A DNA stretch of 64,000 nucleotides from Posidonia oceanica (lineage: Eukaryota; Streptophyta; Magnoliopsida; Alismatales; Posidoniaceae), in the NCBI GenBank assembly GCA_037176725.1, contig JAZBRS010000050.1, positions 18,928,001 through 18,992,000 of the forward strand, in the 5' to 3' direction. Below the pieces are notes generated by a model that worked only from the letters and a program-made list of their open reading frames with translations, was not told the DNA's origin and did no database searches. The position numbers were made by a program, and so were the translations under genes. Positions 21,892-34,440 of this stretch are shown in pieces (within the stretch, counting starts at the first letter, position 1; every line of letters begins with the position of its first letter).

Positions 21892-23903
21892 GTTCTTATC
21901 TTGTGGCAGGCCGAATGGCCAAGGTTTTCTTTAACTCGAGGAGCATTTTCTCCTTTGTCTCCGAGTTGTTTGCAGCGAAACTGGATGATGTGCCAGCAAG
22001 GTTGGCTTTCCACCTGGATATTATAACAACGTCGAGTGAGCACAGTTTGGCATGTAGATACCTGCCATCTGTCGATCTGGAGTTGAACGACTGGGAGTTC
22101 GATGCCTCTCTTATTCTTATGGGCATGAACGAATATGACGTCATTCTAGGCATGGACTGGCTAGGCTAGCAATCTGCTATGATCGACTATGCTCGCAGGA
22201 GGATTTTCTTTGAAGCTGTTGAGGCTAGATCCTTCTTTGTGCAAGGTGTACGCCAAGGTGAGCTTAAATTCGTTATCTCTGCTATGAAGACTTACAAGTC
22301 TTTGTCTAAGGGATGTGTGGGCTACCTTGCTAGTGTGGTTACCTCTGTTTCTTTGGAGTTGGGTGTTCACAACATCTCAGTGGTGTGTGAATATCCTGAC
22401 ATTTTCCCTAAGGATTTGCCTGGCATGCCACCTCGCAAAGAGGTAGAATTCACCATTGAGTTGGCCCCGAAAAGCGGTGCTGTTGCGAAGAATCCCTATC
22501 GTATGGCACCAACTGAGTTGCGGGAACTCAAGGCCCAGTTGCAAGAGTTGCTGGACAAGGGTTTTATCAGGCCAAGTGTATCTCCGTGGAGAGCACTTGT
22601 CTTGTTTGTCCAAAAGAAGGATGGTTCACTTCATCTGTGTATTGACTACCGGATGTTGAACTAGATTACAGTAAAGAACAAGTATCCCTTGCCCCGTATT
22701 GAGGATCTATTTGACCAGTTGCAGTTTGCATATGTTTTCTCCAATATTGATCTGAGATCGGGATACCACCAGCTGAGGATCCATGATTCAGACATCCAGA
22801 AGACTGCCTTCCGGACGCGGTACGACCACTATGAGTTTACGGTTATGCCATTCGTCTTAACCAACGGCCTTGCCGCATTCATGGAGTTGATGAACCGGAT
22901 CTTCAGGCCTTATCTGGACCAGTTTGTGGTGGTCTTTGTAAATGACATCTTGATCTACTCTCCTGATGAGGATTCCCATGCTCTACATCTGCGGGCGGTG
23001 CTGGATATTCTAAGGCAGCATTAGCTGTACGCTAAGTTCTCCAAGTGCGAGTTTTGGTTGAGTGAAGATACGTTCCTCGGCCACCTTATCTCTAGAGAAG
23101 GCGTCAGAGTGGACCTCGCCAAGGTTGAGACAGTTAGCAACTGGAAGAGACCCAGGAATGTGACAGAGATTAGAAGTTTTCTGGGATTGGCAGGTTACTA
23201 TCGGAGGTTCATCAAGGATTTCTCTTCCATCACATCATCCCTGACAGCTTTGACCAGACAGGGAGTTCCGTTCATCTGGGACCATAACTGTGAGGCGAGT
23301 TTCAACGAGTTAAAGGCTCGTCTGACTTCCGCCCCTGTTCTAGCTTTACCTTCTGGTAGTGAAGGCTTCACTGTGTACAGTGATGCTAATGGTATCGAGT
23401 TGGACAGTGTCCTGATGCAGCATGGCAATGTTGTGGCTTATGCCTCTCGTCAGCTGAAGGACCAAGAGAAGAACTACCCTACCCATGATCTAGAGATGGT
23501 TGCCATGGTGTTCCACCCTGGGAAGGCCAACGTGGTCGTCGATGCTCTGAGTCGGCGTACGTACGTCATGGCGAGCCTGATGGTTAAGGAATGGATCATA
23601 TTAGAGGATCTGGCTGACTGTGAACTCAAGAGACTGCATCGGGGAGCGGGTGGTGCTTACATGGCAAGCTTATCTATTCGCCTCAAGCTGTTGCAGTTCA
23701 TCGTTGCCTGTCAGCAGATGAATCCTTTCATTCAGGCGATTGTGGAGAAGATGGAAGCTGGGGATGCACTTGATTTCTCTTTCGGCGTATACGGGGAGTT
23801 AAGATTAGATCAGTGCCTGTATGTGCCCCAGCATGGGGAGGCCACTTGGGAGCGCGAGGATGACATCCTTGCTCGATACCCGCACCTTTTCACTTACCGT
23901 TGA
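21892..23903 (+). pseudogene. pol: PR-RT-RNase H of D, integrase deleted
   Basis: Protease: KVFFNSRSIFSFVSEL, where the family has FDSGA, so the catalytic Asp is Asn and Gly is Arg. [49 protein letters not shown] and [13 protein letters not shown], where the first Asp of the usual DD is Asn. RNase [21 protein letters not shown], then about 50 residues missing, rejoining at [16 protein letters not shown]. After [11 protein letters not shown] the frame jumps to [20 protein letters not shown], the polyprotein terminus, so integrase and most of the chromodomain are gone. In-frame stops occur near 22167, 22662 and 23022. It could not move on its own. Confidence 0.9.
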
Positions 23904-24538
23904 TTTCGGGGGTGAAAGCCTTTTAGGTGTTTATGCTGTAACACCTGGGAATTCATTTTCCTTACAATTACACAATTTAATGAATTCCTGTATTTATGGA
24001 CAGGTGTTATTGGCCTCGTGGACCCTACTTGTAATTATTTGTGTGTCCCACCTATAGTTTGTTGTGGGCCCCACTTGTTGTGTGGGTCCCACTTGTGGTT
24101 GTTGTGGGCCTCACTTGTATTTGTGTGTGCGTCCCACTTATGGTTTGTGGTGAGCCCCACTTAGGTTATCATGGGCCCCACTTGTGGTGGTTGATGGGAG
24201 TAGGTGGTGGTTTGGTCCCTCTTCTTATTCTTTTGCATTTGGTTCCTATATTTTGCATTCGTGCCATTTCCTAATTCTTCAGGAAGTGTCATGCAATTTA
24301 CCCAGCATATTATTGTGCTTGGGCCTACGTGACACTGTGCATGTGTGTTTCGCTCGCAGAAGGATTCACAGGCGGTGCTGGTGGTAAGGGCGTGAGATCC
24401 GTGTGTTTTTACGGAGAAAAGTAGGTACTGTGGCAGACACTGTGCATCTTTTTCTCGACTTTAAATCTTGTGGTTTTCTTCCCTGCACCTCACACTTTCC
24501 TCGTGGTTTTCCTCCGCGCACCTTACACTCTCTCCTTC

Positions 24539-24577
<39 letters not shown>

Positions 24578-24671
24578 TCCCTCTCCACCCTCTCATCTCT
24601 CTCCCTCTCTCCCCCTCTCTTCTCTCCCTTCCCACTCTTTCTCTCTCCCCCTACCCTCCACACGTTTTCCC

Positions 24672-27643
24672 TATAGTTGTAGTTCGGTCCAATTTTTTTG
24701 AGGCCCAATCTGGACCATTTGGGAATTTGTCTGGCCCGACCCAATCCATGGCCCACGGTTGGACTGGGCCATGGACCGGGCCGGGTTGGACCAGTCCGTT
24801 CAGTCCATTCGGTCCATTTTTTAAAAAAGATTTGAAAAAAAAAATTATTAAATATTTGATATATACATTAAAAAATTGAAAATTACATAAGATATTTAAA
24901 ATTTTACATCTTTACAATTTTTTTACATCAATATTTAAAAATTTACATCTTAAATTCTTAATCATATGTGGTGCCCGTTTCGGTCCCCGTGCCCGTTGAA
25001 GTTGATGCCGTATCGTCGTCTTCTGATTCACTGTTTAAGTTCAGCCCTTGAAGACGATCAACAGCATCGTACCAGTCCTTCAAACATACGGAGGCTTCTA
25101 CAAACTTTTCTGATAATCAACATCTTTTATCACTTAAAACTCTTTTACTAAGAGAAAATGTAGACTCCGACGCCACAGTAAACGTCGGAATTATTAGTAA
25201 ATCTTTAGCCATTTTAGAAATTATAGGAAACCTAATTGCGGTATTAGACCACCACTTTAATATATCTACGTTATCCATTTCTGATTCACTGAAAGCAAAT
25301 TCACATTCTAAATAATTTTCTAATTCATTATTTGTTGATGATTTTACATATTTTTCTTTTTTCTTATTTAATTTACTCCAAAATGAACTACCAGTACTAC
25401 TACTAGTATGTGTTCCTACATTACTAGATCTTTAATCACTAGAACTACCTTCACCATAATTTTAACATATTCTTCAAATAATGTATATAAAGTAGTCTTA
25501 ATTTTACTATTAAATTCTTCAATTAAATTACTTTTATTCATGTTACTAAAAATATCATCTATAAGTATCACACAATTAACAAATCTATGCCTAAGATCCA
25601 TAATTAATGCTAAACATGCCTACATTGGAGGATCTTCCCAAAAACTATTATATTTATGTTGCATTACTTGAATAATGTTTACAAAAGATGGAACTTCTCT
25701 ATATTACTGAAAAATATTTGTAATATTAAATAAATTAATTAAAACAAGATTACTAGTAGGATAATATTGACCAGATAATTGTTTAGTAATATTATAAAAG
25801 TGTTCTAAAAAATTATGAATTATTGTAGAATTTTGTCAATTTTCATCATTTAACATATAATTAGATTTTGCATTATAATATACTGTAATTAAGTTGTTAT
25901 AAGGTAAACTTGAACTTAACATATCATAAGTTGAGTTCCATATATGTTGAATATCTAATTTCAATTTTCTAGGTTTTAAACCATTTTTTGCACATAAATG
26001 TCTAAATTCTTGATATCTTTTAGGTGATGTTTGAATAAATACAATTGTTGATCTTATATTTTCTATATAAGGTCTAATGCAATCTATACCATCTTGTATA
26101 ATTAAATTTAAAATGTGATAACAACACCTACAATGAAATATTTCACCATTTAATATTGGTTTTATATTTCTTTTTAATATATTTATGGCAACATTATTAT
26201 TAGAAGCATTATCAAAAGATATTGTATTAATTTTATAATATAAGTGAAATTCTTTAGTAATATCTTCTAACATATTAGCTATAGCTTTACTAGTATGTGG
26301 ATGATCAAATACTCTAAAAGCTATTAATCTTTTTTGTAAATTCCACTCTATGTCTATCCAATGTGCAGTTAAACATAGATATGGAAAATTATTAGGGCCT
26401 GTCTAAACATCACAAGTTAATGATACTTTACATAATAAAGTAAAAAATATTCTCATTATATTTTGTTTATCTTTTTTAAATGTTTTATAAATAATATTTT
26501 TTGTAATGTTTTTCGAATGACTTAAAAAAATTTGGATTAAGACAATCTTGTACACAAGATTCAAATTTTTTATTTTCTGAAAATGAAAATGGTTATTCAT
26601 CTTGTAATATATATTTTATTATACGTTCTTTTGTTTCTTCTGCATTATATTTCCAATTTACTAAACCACTTGAACCTATATGTAATTTAGATTGCCTTAA
26701 ATCTGTGTTTTCTTCTTTATTATGTGCAATTATATATTTTTGTAAATGCCTAACTATGTGACCTACACCCCTACCCTTAGGACAAATGTATCATGTACTA
26801 CAATAATTACAATAGCATCTACTTTCATTTGTAGGGTCTAAGGTAACATGTTCCCAAACCCATGAACTCTGTTTCCTAGGTTTTTTTGTGTAAGTGGATT
26901 TTATAAGGGTGTCTTATGGTTGAGGCTGGTCTGACTCCTGGGTTGGGATATAATCATGGCTTCCTATGTTTTCCATTATAAATATGTAAAGTATGAAAAA
27001 ATAGATGAAAATTATGAGTAGAGAATTTAGCAGTAGAGAAAAACAGATGTATGTATGAAACCCTTAACCCAAAAGTCCTAAAATCCAAAAAAGGAGGAAT
27101 TAGGAGTAGAGAAATTGGAGGGATTAGAAGTAAATAATTTTTGTAACTCAGCAGAGTAGAGTAGATCAGTAAGGTAGCACTGTAGCAGAGAACAGTAGAG
27201 CAGATCGGTAGAGTAGTAGACGGAGATGGAAGACTGGAGTCCGGAGTGTGGGAGAATTGGCCATTTGGGAGAATTATGAGAGTGAGAGAATTATGAGTAT
27301 TGTAATAAGAGAAAAGAGTGAGTTGTGTGAAAATATAAGGAGATATGGTAAGGTATTTATAGGAAAATGATGAAGAGAAAAAAAGAAGAGAAGAGAAGAA
27401 AATAATAATAATAATAAATAAAGAATTTAGCCGTTGGCAACGACAATTTTTTTTATTTTTTTTCTATTTTTGCGGGCTGGCCCGGCCCGCACCAATTACA
27501 GCGGGCCCATTGGGCCCACTCAGCAGACCCACACAGGCCCAGTTCATGGACCCGACTGGCCTGGCCCATGGAGCACGTGGACCGAGTTGATTTGCTGGCC
27601 AGGCTGTACGGCCAAGGACCGACCCGGTTGGAATTACAATTCT
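24672..27643 (-). mobile_element. hAT-2 DNA transposon inside the D 3' LTR
   Basis: Its position is fixed by comparing the two D LTRs: sequence present once in the 5' LTR around 19640 is split here. The ends share TTGTAGTTC/TTGTAATTC near their tips and GGGCCGGGCC-type subterminal runs. Possible 8-bp flanks (GTTTTCCC and AATTTCCC) differ at two bases, so exact ends are uncertain by a few bases. It is the same family as hAT-1, in opposite orientation. Confidence 0.8.
24958..26976 (-). pseudogene. hAT-2 transposase
   Basis: Start at the ATG at 26976 (MENIGSHDYIP). BED finger region: CYCNYC, then GHIVRHLQK, with a TGA at 26791-26793 inside it, as in hAT-1. The RNase H-like catalytic core is best preserved at 25836-26273: KINTISFDNASNNNVAINIL, HCRCCYHILNLIIQDGID and LDIQHIWNSTYDML. 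Near the C-terminus a hAT dimerisation-type end remains, ASVCLKDWYDAVDRLQGL. Many stops and frame breaks make it inactive. Confidence 0.85.
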
Positions 27644-30032
27644 AATTTCCCCCCTTCCTTCTTCCCTCCCACTCCTCCTTCCACCCTCCCTTCTATGTTT
27701 TACTCCCCATCTCTCTCGTCTCATCTCCCTCTCCCCGACTCCTTTTTCCCCATTCCCCACTCTCCCTCTTTCCCTTCACTGTTATTTCCTCTCCCCCACC
27801 TCCTCTCCCTCCTCCCCATCCTCACTCCCCCTCACCCATCCTCCTCCTCTTTCCCCTCTTCTCCACCTCTTCCCCCTCTTTTTTTTCCTTTTTTGTGTTG
27901 GGTTCGATGGCGGCCGCGTGCGGCAGCGACGTAGGGACTTCGGCCTTCGTCCCGGTAGAGCAGTGGGTCCGAGTGCGGTACGTGGGATCAGTTTCAGCGG
28001 AGGATCGTCGGAGTTGGCCTTGGATTGCCAGAAACAGTGGAATTCCTCACTGTCCGAAGTACACGCTCCGCCTCCCTAGCTCCATTTTTGCCAAAAATCG
28101 TAGAATTATGTTCCTTGCCATGAATTACATGCTATGGTAGTGATTTGATAAATTTTAGAGAATTATATGGATTTTGGAGTGAATTATTTGGCCTATGTGG
28201 ATATTATGCATATGCTATGGTTTTTCATGTTTTCTGTGAGCCATGAGTTATGGATTGGCATTTTTATGATTTGGTTGTGTTCCTTATTAAATTTCGTTCG
28301 TTTTGGTATATTATGTGCAGGGAGTTTTGATTTTAAATGCAACGGGGTATTTTTTTGTTAGTCCCTGTTTCGGAACGCCATTTTTGACCAGCATTCCGAA
28401 TCAAGGCTTGAGTTTTTCTCAATCCTATTTTGGGAGGGGTTGATTTAAGATTTTGCTTATGATTTAATTGTAATTAATTATGCTTATGACTATGAATGTT
28501 TAGTGACTTATTAGAGAATTTTAGATGTGATTTTTGGTAATTTATGGAAATATTTTCAAAGAGATTTTTGAGGAAAAACATGGGTGTTTTGGGATTTAAG
28601 TTTGAAAAATGGGTTTTTCAGTCATGCTCTGTTTCAACATGCCGAATTCATTCGATATGCCGAACTTATTTCCTGTTTGTGCTCCTGTACCTGTTTTCAA
28701 TTAACTATACCTTTTTGGTTTTCCGAATCAGAGATTTTCGGTCAACCAATTGGAATTCGGTCTGCCGATTTTGGTCTGAGATGTTTCCCAGGATTGTTTT
28801 CAAATGGTTTTAATAATGATTCTTTTTGGGCTTATTGTGCTTTAGCCCATGACTTGATAAGAGGTTTTCAAAGAGATTTTTGAGTAAAATCATATGTGTT
28901 TTGCAAATGATTTGCCGAGGTTTTTCCGTGGCCGAAGCTTGGGAGTCATGTGGTTTGGACCCGGGGGCACGATGGCATTCTTGGTGTGTCACACACTTCG
29001 CCTGGGTTGAGGTTCGGGGGTCAGAGTGTCGTCTGTACCTAGCGGTATCGTAGCAGCGGACTCGGGAGGTATGATACTCCTGCGTAGCTGAGCGTGATAC
29101 CCTAGTCGCTACAAGCACCAGGACTCGCTTTCTTGTTTTGGTGCTGGCTGAGCCTAAGGGTGAGGAGCCTTTAGTGGTTCGGAGCACTAAGCTTGTGGAC
29201 GCCGATTTGTTGCGTGTCCTGTAGTTTGTTCCAAGTGGGGACCGCTTTCCCAGTTGGAGATTGCTTTCTGAGGCATCTCTGGTGTGAGATGCCGTGACCG
29301 GCACGCTCTCCCACAGGGAGGGTGCCCGTGGCAGTGCAGTGAATTACAGGGGTGAGTCACTGGCTACTGCTTGAGGCCAGGTCGGTTGCTGGGGCGCCAG
29401 ACAACATGACTAGTTGATTTTCTTTTGTGCCTGTGTTGGGCCACACTTGTTTTGTTTGGGCCGTAGTGGGCCTCGAGCTTGCTTGTTTTGTGGCATTGTG
29501 CTTCTATAGAGTTGTGGGCCAGTGGGCCCCGCTTTGAGTGGTTTTGGACCAGTGGGCCCCGCTTTGAGTGGTTTTGGACCAGTGGGCCCCGCTTTGAGTA
29601 GTTTTGGGCCAGTGAATACTGCTTTGAATTAAAGAGCTTTGTTTTGCTTCTAATTTCCCGATTTAGCTTTTTGAACTTTGGGAGAGTTACTTTATTATTA
29701 TAAAATGCTTATGAGGGCCCAGATTTGGGGTTTTGTCTGGTTTTACGTCGTATCGTGGTTTTAAGCTGGTTTTCTCGTGGTTTTACGGAGCGTGTGTTGG
29801 GTGACAATTTTCTAGTCACTCACATGTGCCTTATCGTGTTTTTAGTTGCAGGTGCAGATGGTTAGCTGGTTGGAGTCATAGTGCATATAGTCAGAGTCAC
29901 GTAGTTGTCTACTGTAGGTTCCTGGCACATATTTCTGCTGTTTAACACTTAGCTTATTGTAATTGTTGTAATTTTTTAAGTTTTAATTTGTTGGGCTTTT
30001 GGAATGTGTTGGTAGTGACTTGGGTCGTTACA

Positions 30033-30037
30033 ATAGC
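30033..30037 (+). other. Target-site duplication of D, right copy
   Basis: ATAGC after the GTCGTTACA end of D; identical to 19003-19007. Confidence 0.9.
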
Positions 30038-31805
30038 TGCACATAATAAGGATGATAACACAGATTTAAAACAATCTAAATTGCATGTAAGTCCTAGTGG
30101 TTTAGTAAATTAGAAATATATTACAGACGAAGCAAAAGAAGGTTTAACAAAATGTATAGTATAAGATGAACAAATATTTTCTTTTTTTGAAAATAAAAAT
30201 TTTGAATTATGTATGCAAAAATATTTTAACCCATAATTTAAATGTTATTCTAGGAACACTACTAAAAATATAATTTATAAGACATTTAAAAAAGATAAAC
30301 TAAATTTAATGCAAATATTTTTTAGTTTATTATGTAAAATATCATTAACTTGTGATTTTTGAACTGACCCTAATAATTTTCCATACTTATGTTTAACCGC
30401 ACATTGGATAGACATAGAATGAAATTTACAAAAAAGATTAATTACTTTTAAAGTATTTAATCATCCACATGCTGGTAAAGCTATAGCAAATATGATAGAA
30501 GAGATTGCTAAAGAATATAATATATATTTTAAAATTAATACAATATCTTTTGATAATGCTTCTAATAATAATGTTGCAATAGAAATATTAAAAAGAAATA
30601 TAAAACCAATATTAAATGGTGAATTATTTCATTGCAGGTGCTATTGTCATATTTTAAATTTAATTGTACAAGATGGTATAGATTGCATTAGGCATTATAT
30701 AGAAAATATAAGATTAGCTATTTTATTTATTCAAATATCAATTAAAAGATATCAATAATTTAGACATGTATGTGCAGAAAATGGTTTAAAACCTAGAAAA
30801 TTTAAATTAGATGTTCAACATAAATGGAACTCAACTTATGATATGTTAAGTTCAAGTTTACCTTCTAGTAACATAATTACAGCATATTATAATGTAAAAT
30901 CTAATTATTTGTTAAATGAAGAAGATTGGCAAAATTCTACCATAATTCATAATTTTTTAGAACCATTTTATAATGCAACTAAACAATTATATGGTAAATA
31001 TTATCCTATAAGTTCTCTAGTTTTAATTAATTAATTTATTATTACAAATATTTTTCAACAATATAGAGAAATCCCAGTTTTTGTAAATATTATTCAATTA
31101 ATGGAAAATAAATATAATAGTTATTGAGACGAGCCTCCAATGTGGGCTTGTTTAGCATTAATTATGGAGCCTAGGCATAGATTAGTTAATTGTTTGATAC
31201 GTAAAGATGATATTTTTAGTAACATGAATAAAATTAATTTAATAGATTCATTTAATAATAAAATTAAGGCAACTTTATATACATTATTTGAAGAATATGT
31301 TAACAATTATGGTGAAGGTAGTAGTTCTAGTGCTCACACATCTAGTTTTGTAGGAACACATACTACTAGTAGTAGTGGTAGCTTATTTTGGAGTAGATTA
31401 AATAAGAAAAAAGAAAAATACGTAAAATCAACTACAAATAATGAATTAGAAAATTATTTAGAATGTGAGTTTGCTTTTAGTGAATTAGAAATAGATAACT
31501 TAGATATATTAAAGTAGTGGTCTAGTACCGCAATTAGGTTTCCTATAGTTTCAAAAATGGTTAAAGATTTACTAACTATTCCGGTGTCAACTGTGGCGCT
31601 GGAGTCTGTAGTTTCTGCAGGCAAAAGAGTTTTAAGCGATAAAAGATGTAAATTATCAGAGAAGTCTTTGGAAACCTCCGTATGCTTAAATGACTGGTAC
31701 GATGCGGTTGATCGTCTTTAGGGACTGAGCTTAAACGAGGAATCAGAAAACGAAGATACAACATCAATTTCAACGGAAACCGGAACGGACTCTACTCGTG
31801 ATTAA
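30038..31805 (+). pseudogene. hAT-1 transposase, catalytic and C-terminal part
   Basis: Continues the protein cut at 19007. Catalytic region: KINTISFDNASNNNVAIEIL, HCRCYCHILNLIVQDGID and LDVQHKWNSTYDML (30492-30890). C-terminal dimerisation signature: LTIPVSTVALESVVSAGKRV, then ETSVCLNDWYDAVDRL, ending at TAA 31803-31805. At least seven in-frame stops are visible. It is colinear with hAT-2 over its whole length. Confidence 0.85.
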
Positions 31806-32045
31806 TTTATATTGATGTAAAACAAAAGAAAATGTAAAAATGTAAAATATTGAATATCTAATGTATTTTTCAATTTTTTAATGTATATATCAAATATTTA
31901 ATAATAAATAATTTTTTTAAAAAAATAGACCGACTCACCATACTCGACTCGTTAGACCGCGTGGTCATAAGAAATGTCTTAGCCCGACCCGTCTGAGGAA
32001 GTGGCCCAATCCGGTCCGACACAGGTCCGATCGAACTTTGTTTTT

Positions 32046-32589
32046 TTCATATCGGACTAGCTCGATTTCAAAGTCTAGATATGACCTAAAATTTGTCATG
32101 CATGGGCATTTCCTCCCTTTTCTTCTAGCCTCTCTTCTCCTCTCCTCTCCTTCTTTCCTCTTCCTCCCTTTCGTTCTTTATCTTCATGGTCTTCCCTTTC
32201 TCTCACCACCACCACTTCCATCAAGTCCAATCAAATCCACTCCTTACGATCAATCTCCAGCCACTCAACTCCTACTCCCCCACCACGTCGTCATAGGGAA
32301 GGGATTGGAGAAGAAGGAACATTACCCCCACGCTGTCGCAGGGAAAGGAGCACCACCATTGTTCCTTCCTCCTCCTCCTTTGTCCATCCATTCTCTCCTT
32401 CCACCGCCGCCCTCGCCCTCTCCTTCCTCTACCCTCTCCTTCCACCGCCACTGCCACTACCACTCCCCAGGCCCTAAATGACGGTCCACCACCGTCAAGC
32501 TTCTCAACTCACTATAGCTATTTTATTTTTGAATTTCTTGATAATCTCTTCAAAATAAACCACTTAGGTATGCCTTTGTAAATAGGGCA
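32046..32589. other. CT-rich unassigned DNA
   Basis: Pyrimidine-rich on the plus strand (32110-32470) with Pro/Ser/Leu-rich reading frames that look compositional. It may be a 5' flank of a former gene; I see no domain. Confidence 0.35.
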
Positions 32590-32637
32590 ACTTAGATATT
32601 TAAAAGGCATGATACCTTTACAAAAACTAGTGGTTCT

Positions 32638-33764
32638 TTAAATCAAATGTTCTCTGCTGGTAGAAGACTTCTGATTCATATAAAAGCTGCTTTTAGATAT
32701 ATTAATTTTCTGTCCAGAGCTTTGTTGATATTTGATAAGGAAATCTATCAAATTAGCAAGAAACTTCTTACTACCATTAGTGAAAATGACTGTGTCATCA
32801 ACATATAAAAGATGTGAAACCACAGGACTCTTCCAATAAAGCTAAATAAGGCTTACAGAGACCTCTTTCCACTAGCTTCTTTAGACCTTTGCTCAAAACT
32901 TCCTTAGCAATAATAAAGAGAGCAGGAGACAAAGGATCTCCTTGCCTAACTCCTCTAGAACTCTGAAAAAACTCAGAAGAGCAACCACTAATCAGAAGTG
33001 AAAAACTAATAGACATAACACATTCCTTGATGATTTTAATCCATTCACTGCCAAAGCCAAACTTCAACATGACTTTGATCGGAAAACCCCAATCAATCCT
33101 GTCAAAGGCCTTTTCCATGTCTAAATTCAGAATGGCATTACTTCCTGCAGATTTCACATCCAAGCATTGAGTCAATTCATAAGCTCAACTCACATTATCA
33201 GAAATAAGCCTCCCTACTGTAAATGTCCCTAGTTCTGAAGAGATAATTGTAGGCAGCAAATTACCCAACCTTTTAGCTAAAATCTTAGCAATAAATTTAT
33301 ACATCACTGTGCATCCAATAGGCCTGAGATCTCTGAAGAACTAGGTTTAGTTTTCTTAGGGATTAAAGCTAAGAAGGTAGCTTTATAAACTTGGGGAAGT
33401 TCCTTTCTAACAAAAAAAATTCTTGAACAACTTTAACAACATCATCTCCCACAATATCCCAACATTTAACAAAGAAATTGTTGGAAAATCCATCTGGACC
33501 AGGTGAACTGTCTTCATCAATAGAAAAAACAACAGCTTTAATCTCATCAATCTCTAGAATTTTCAACAAGAAATTGTTATCCTTTTCATTGATTGTAGTG
33601 GGAATATCATCTAACAATTCTTCATGATGAATCACCTCTTCAGCACTTAACAAGTTCTTATAAAAACTAACTTTTGCTTTAGAGAGCAAATCAAGACTAC
33701 CATTATATTCAGGCTTCTCAAGTAAGGATGAACTACTACCATTTTTAATCTTGTGATTTGCCAC
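32638..33764 (-). pseudogene. LINE reverse transcriptase fragment
   Basis: Three frame-broken pieces. 33369-33764 holds the start of RT (SPGPDGFSNNFFVKCWDIVG). 32798-33175 holds ILNLDMEKAFDRIDW and SSRGVRQGDPLSPALFII. 32638-32823 holds LLYVDDTVIF, the YxDD active site. Gaps between them contain stops. The protein ends about 60 residues after YVDD. Confidence 0.85.
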
Positions 33765-33987
33765 AACATTAAAGAAATTGGAGTTCCTGTCATCCTCTTT
33801 TAACCATATTTCACCATAGATTTCTGTCTAGCAAAAAGTTCTAACTGAGCTTGAGTGATAATGTAGTCTTTTTTTAAAGTTTGCAACTCCTACACATTAT
33901 CATTCCATTCCATCTGCAAAATGAATTCCATCTTTGTTCCATACTTTCAATTGTTCTTTCAAAAATTTAAGTTTAATACTTAAACTT

Positions 33988-34395
33988 CTAAAGAAGAGTT
34001 GCTGAAAGTACCATGCCATTGAGTTTTAACGAAACTAGCAAATTGATCGTGCAACAGCCACATAGCTTGAATTTGTATGGAGTAGGACCCAAGCTGCATT
34101 GCCTTTTATCAGGTATTACCCGAGGACTATGATCGGAGCATAATCTGGTTAAATATTCTGTTTGCATTGTAGGAATCTTAGAATTCCATTCATTGTTACA
34201 AAATACCCAATCAAGTATGTAATAAATTCTATTGACCCCAATTTGACCATTACACCAAGATTTGTCATCACCAATACTGATAACTTCATCCAGACCAACC
34301 ATATGAATAAAAGAAGAGAATTCTTCTGCAATTTTATCATCAGAATTCATCATGGAATTAAAATCACCAGAAAGCAACCAAGGAGCATTTATCAT
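33988..34395 (-). pseudogene. LINE endonuclease fragment
   Basis: WLLSGDFNSMMNSDDK contains the GDFN motif of AP-like endonucleases. SWCNGQIGVNRIYYILDWVF corresponds to the substrate-loop region, and LCSDHSPRVI carries the catalytic SDH motif. The last part, after about 34090, is out of frame with the family. Confidence 0.8.
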
Positions 34396-34440
34396 CTCAG
34401 CTGAATTAATATCGAATTAATGATATCTTTCCACAAATCC

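Larger units (their letters stand above)
19008..30032 (+). mobile_element. Element D: defective chromovirus-type retrotransposon
   Basis: LTRs start TGTAACACCT and end GTCGTTACA, with a Met-type primer site at 20428 and a perfect 5-bp target duplication. The interior encodes gag, PR, RT and RNase H in one frame, broken by stops, but integrase is deleted and only the end of pol ([18 protein letters not shown]) remains. That ending is typical of Tekay/Del-type polyproteins. The 3' LTR is interrupted by hAT-2. The 5' LTR is much shorter than the 3' LTR. Confidence 0.9.
23937..30032 (+). repeat. 3' LTR of D, interrupted by hAT-2
   Basis: Starts TGTAACACCTGGGAATTC, follows a degenerate purine-rich tract (TTTCGGGGGTGAAA near 23904), and ends at the right-hand ATAGC. 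Without hAT-2 it is about 3.1 kb. The 28310-29840 part has no counterpart in the 5' LTR. Within it, 28970-29160 resembles the B LTR at 14940-15120, and 29513-29610 holds a short tandem repeat built on CAGTGGGCCCCGCTTTGAGT. Confidence 0.85.
18240..32045 (+). mobile_element. hAT-1 DNA transposon, split by element D
   Basis: Two halves of one Ac-like hAT element lie on either side of element D. The left half has a GGGCC-rich subterminal region, a TATA box and the BED-finger exon; the right half has the catalytic and dimerisation regions, followed by another GGCCC-rich end. The halves join exactly across the D insertion with its 5-bp duplication. The outer ends are approximate, because I could not define clean terminal inverted repeats or an 8-bp duplication. 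Confidence 0.8.
32590..34440 (-). mobile_element. L1-type LINE fragment
   Basis: A non-LTR retrotransposon on the minus strand, truncated at both ends. From right to left it has an AP-type endonuclease piece and a reverse transcriptase up to just past the active site. No RNase H region, poly(A) tail or target duplication was found. Domain order and motifs are those of plant L1 elements. Confidence 0.85.

Noticed and set aside
24403..24879. 158-residue frame and its antisense partners near a CT microsatellite
   Set aside because: Same low-complexity LTR region, crossing the hAT-2 junction; not a gene.
32038..32481. 147-residue Pro/Ser-rich frame as a host gene start
   Set aside because: No domain, CT-rich composition, antisense frame equally open; kept only as unassigned DNA.
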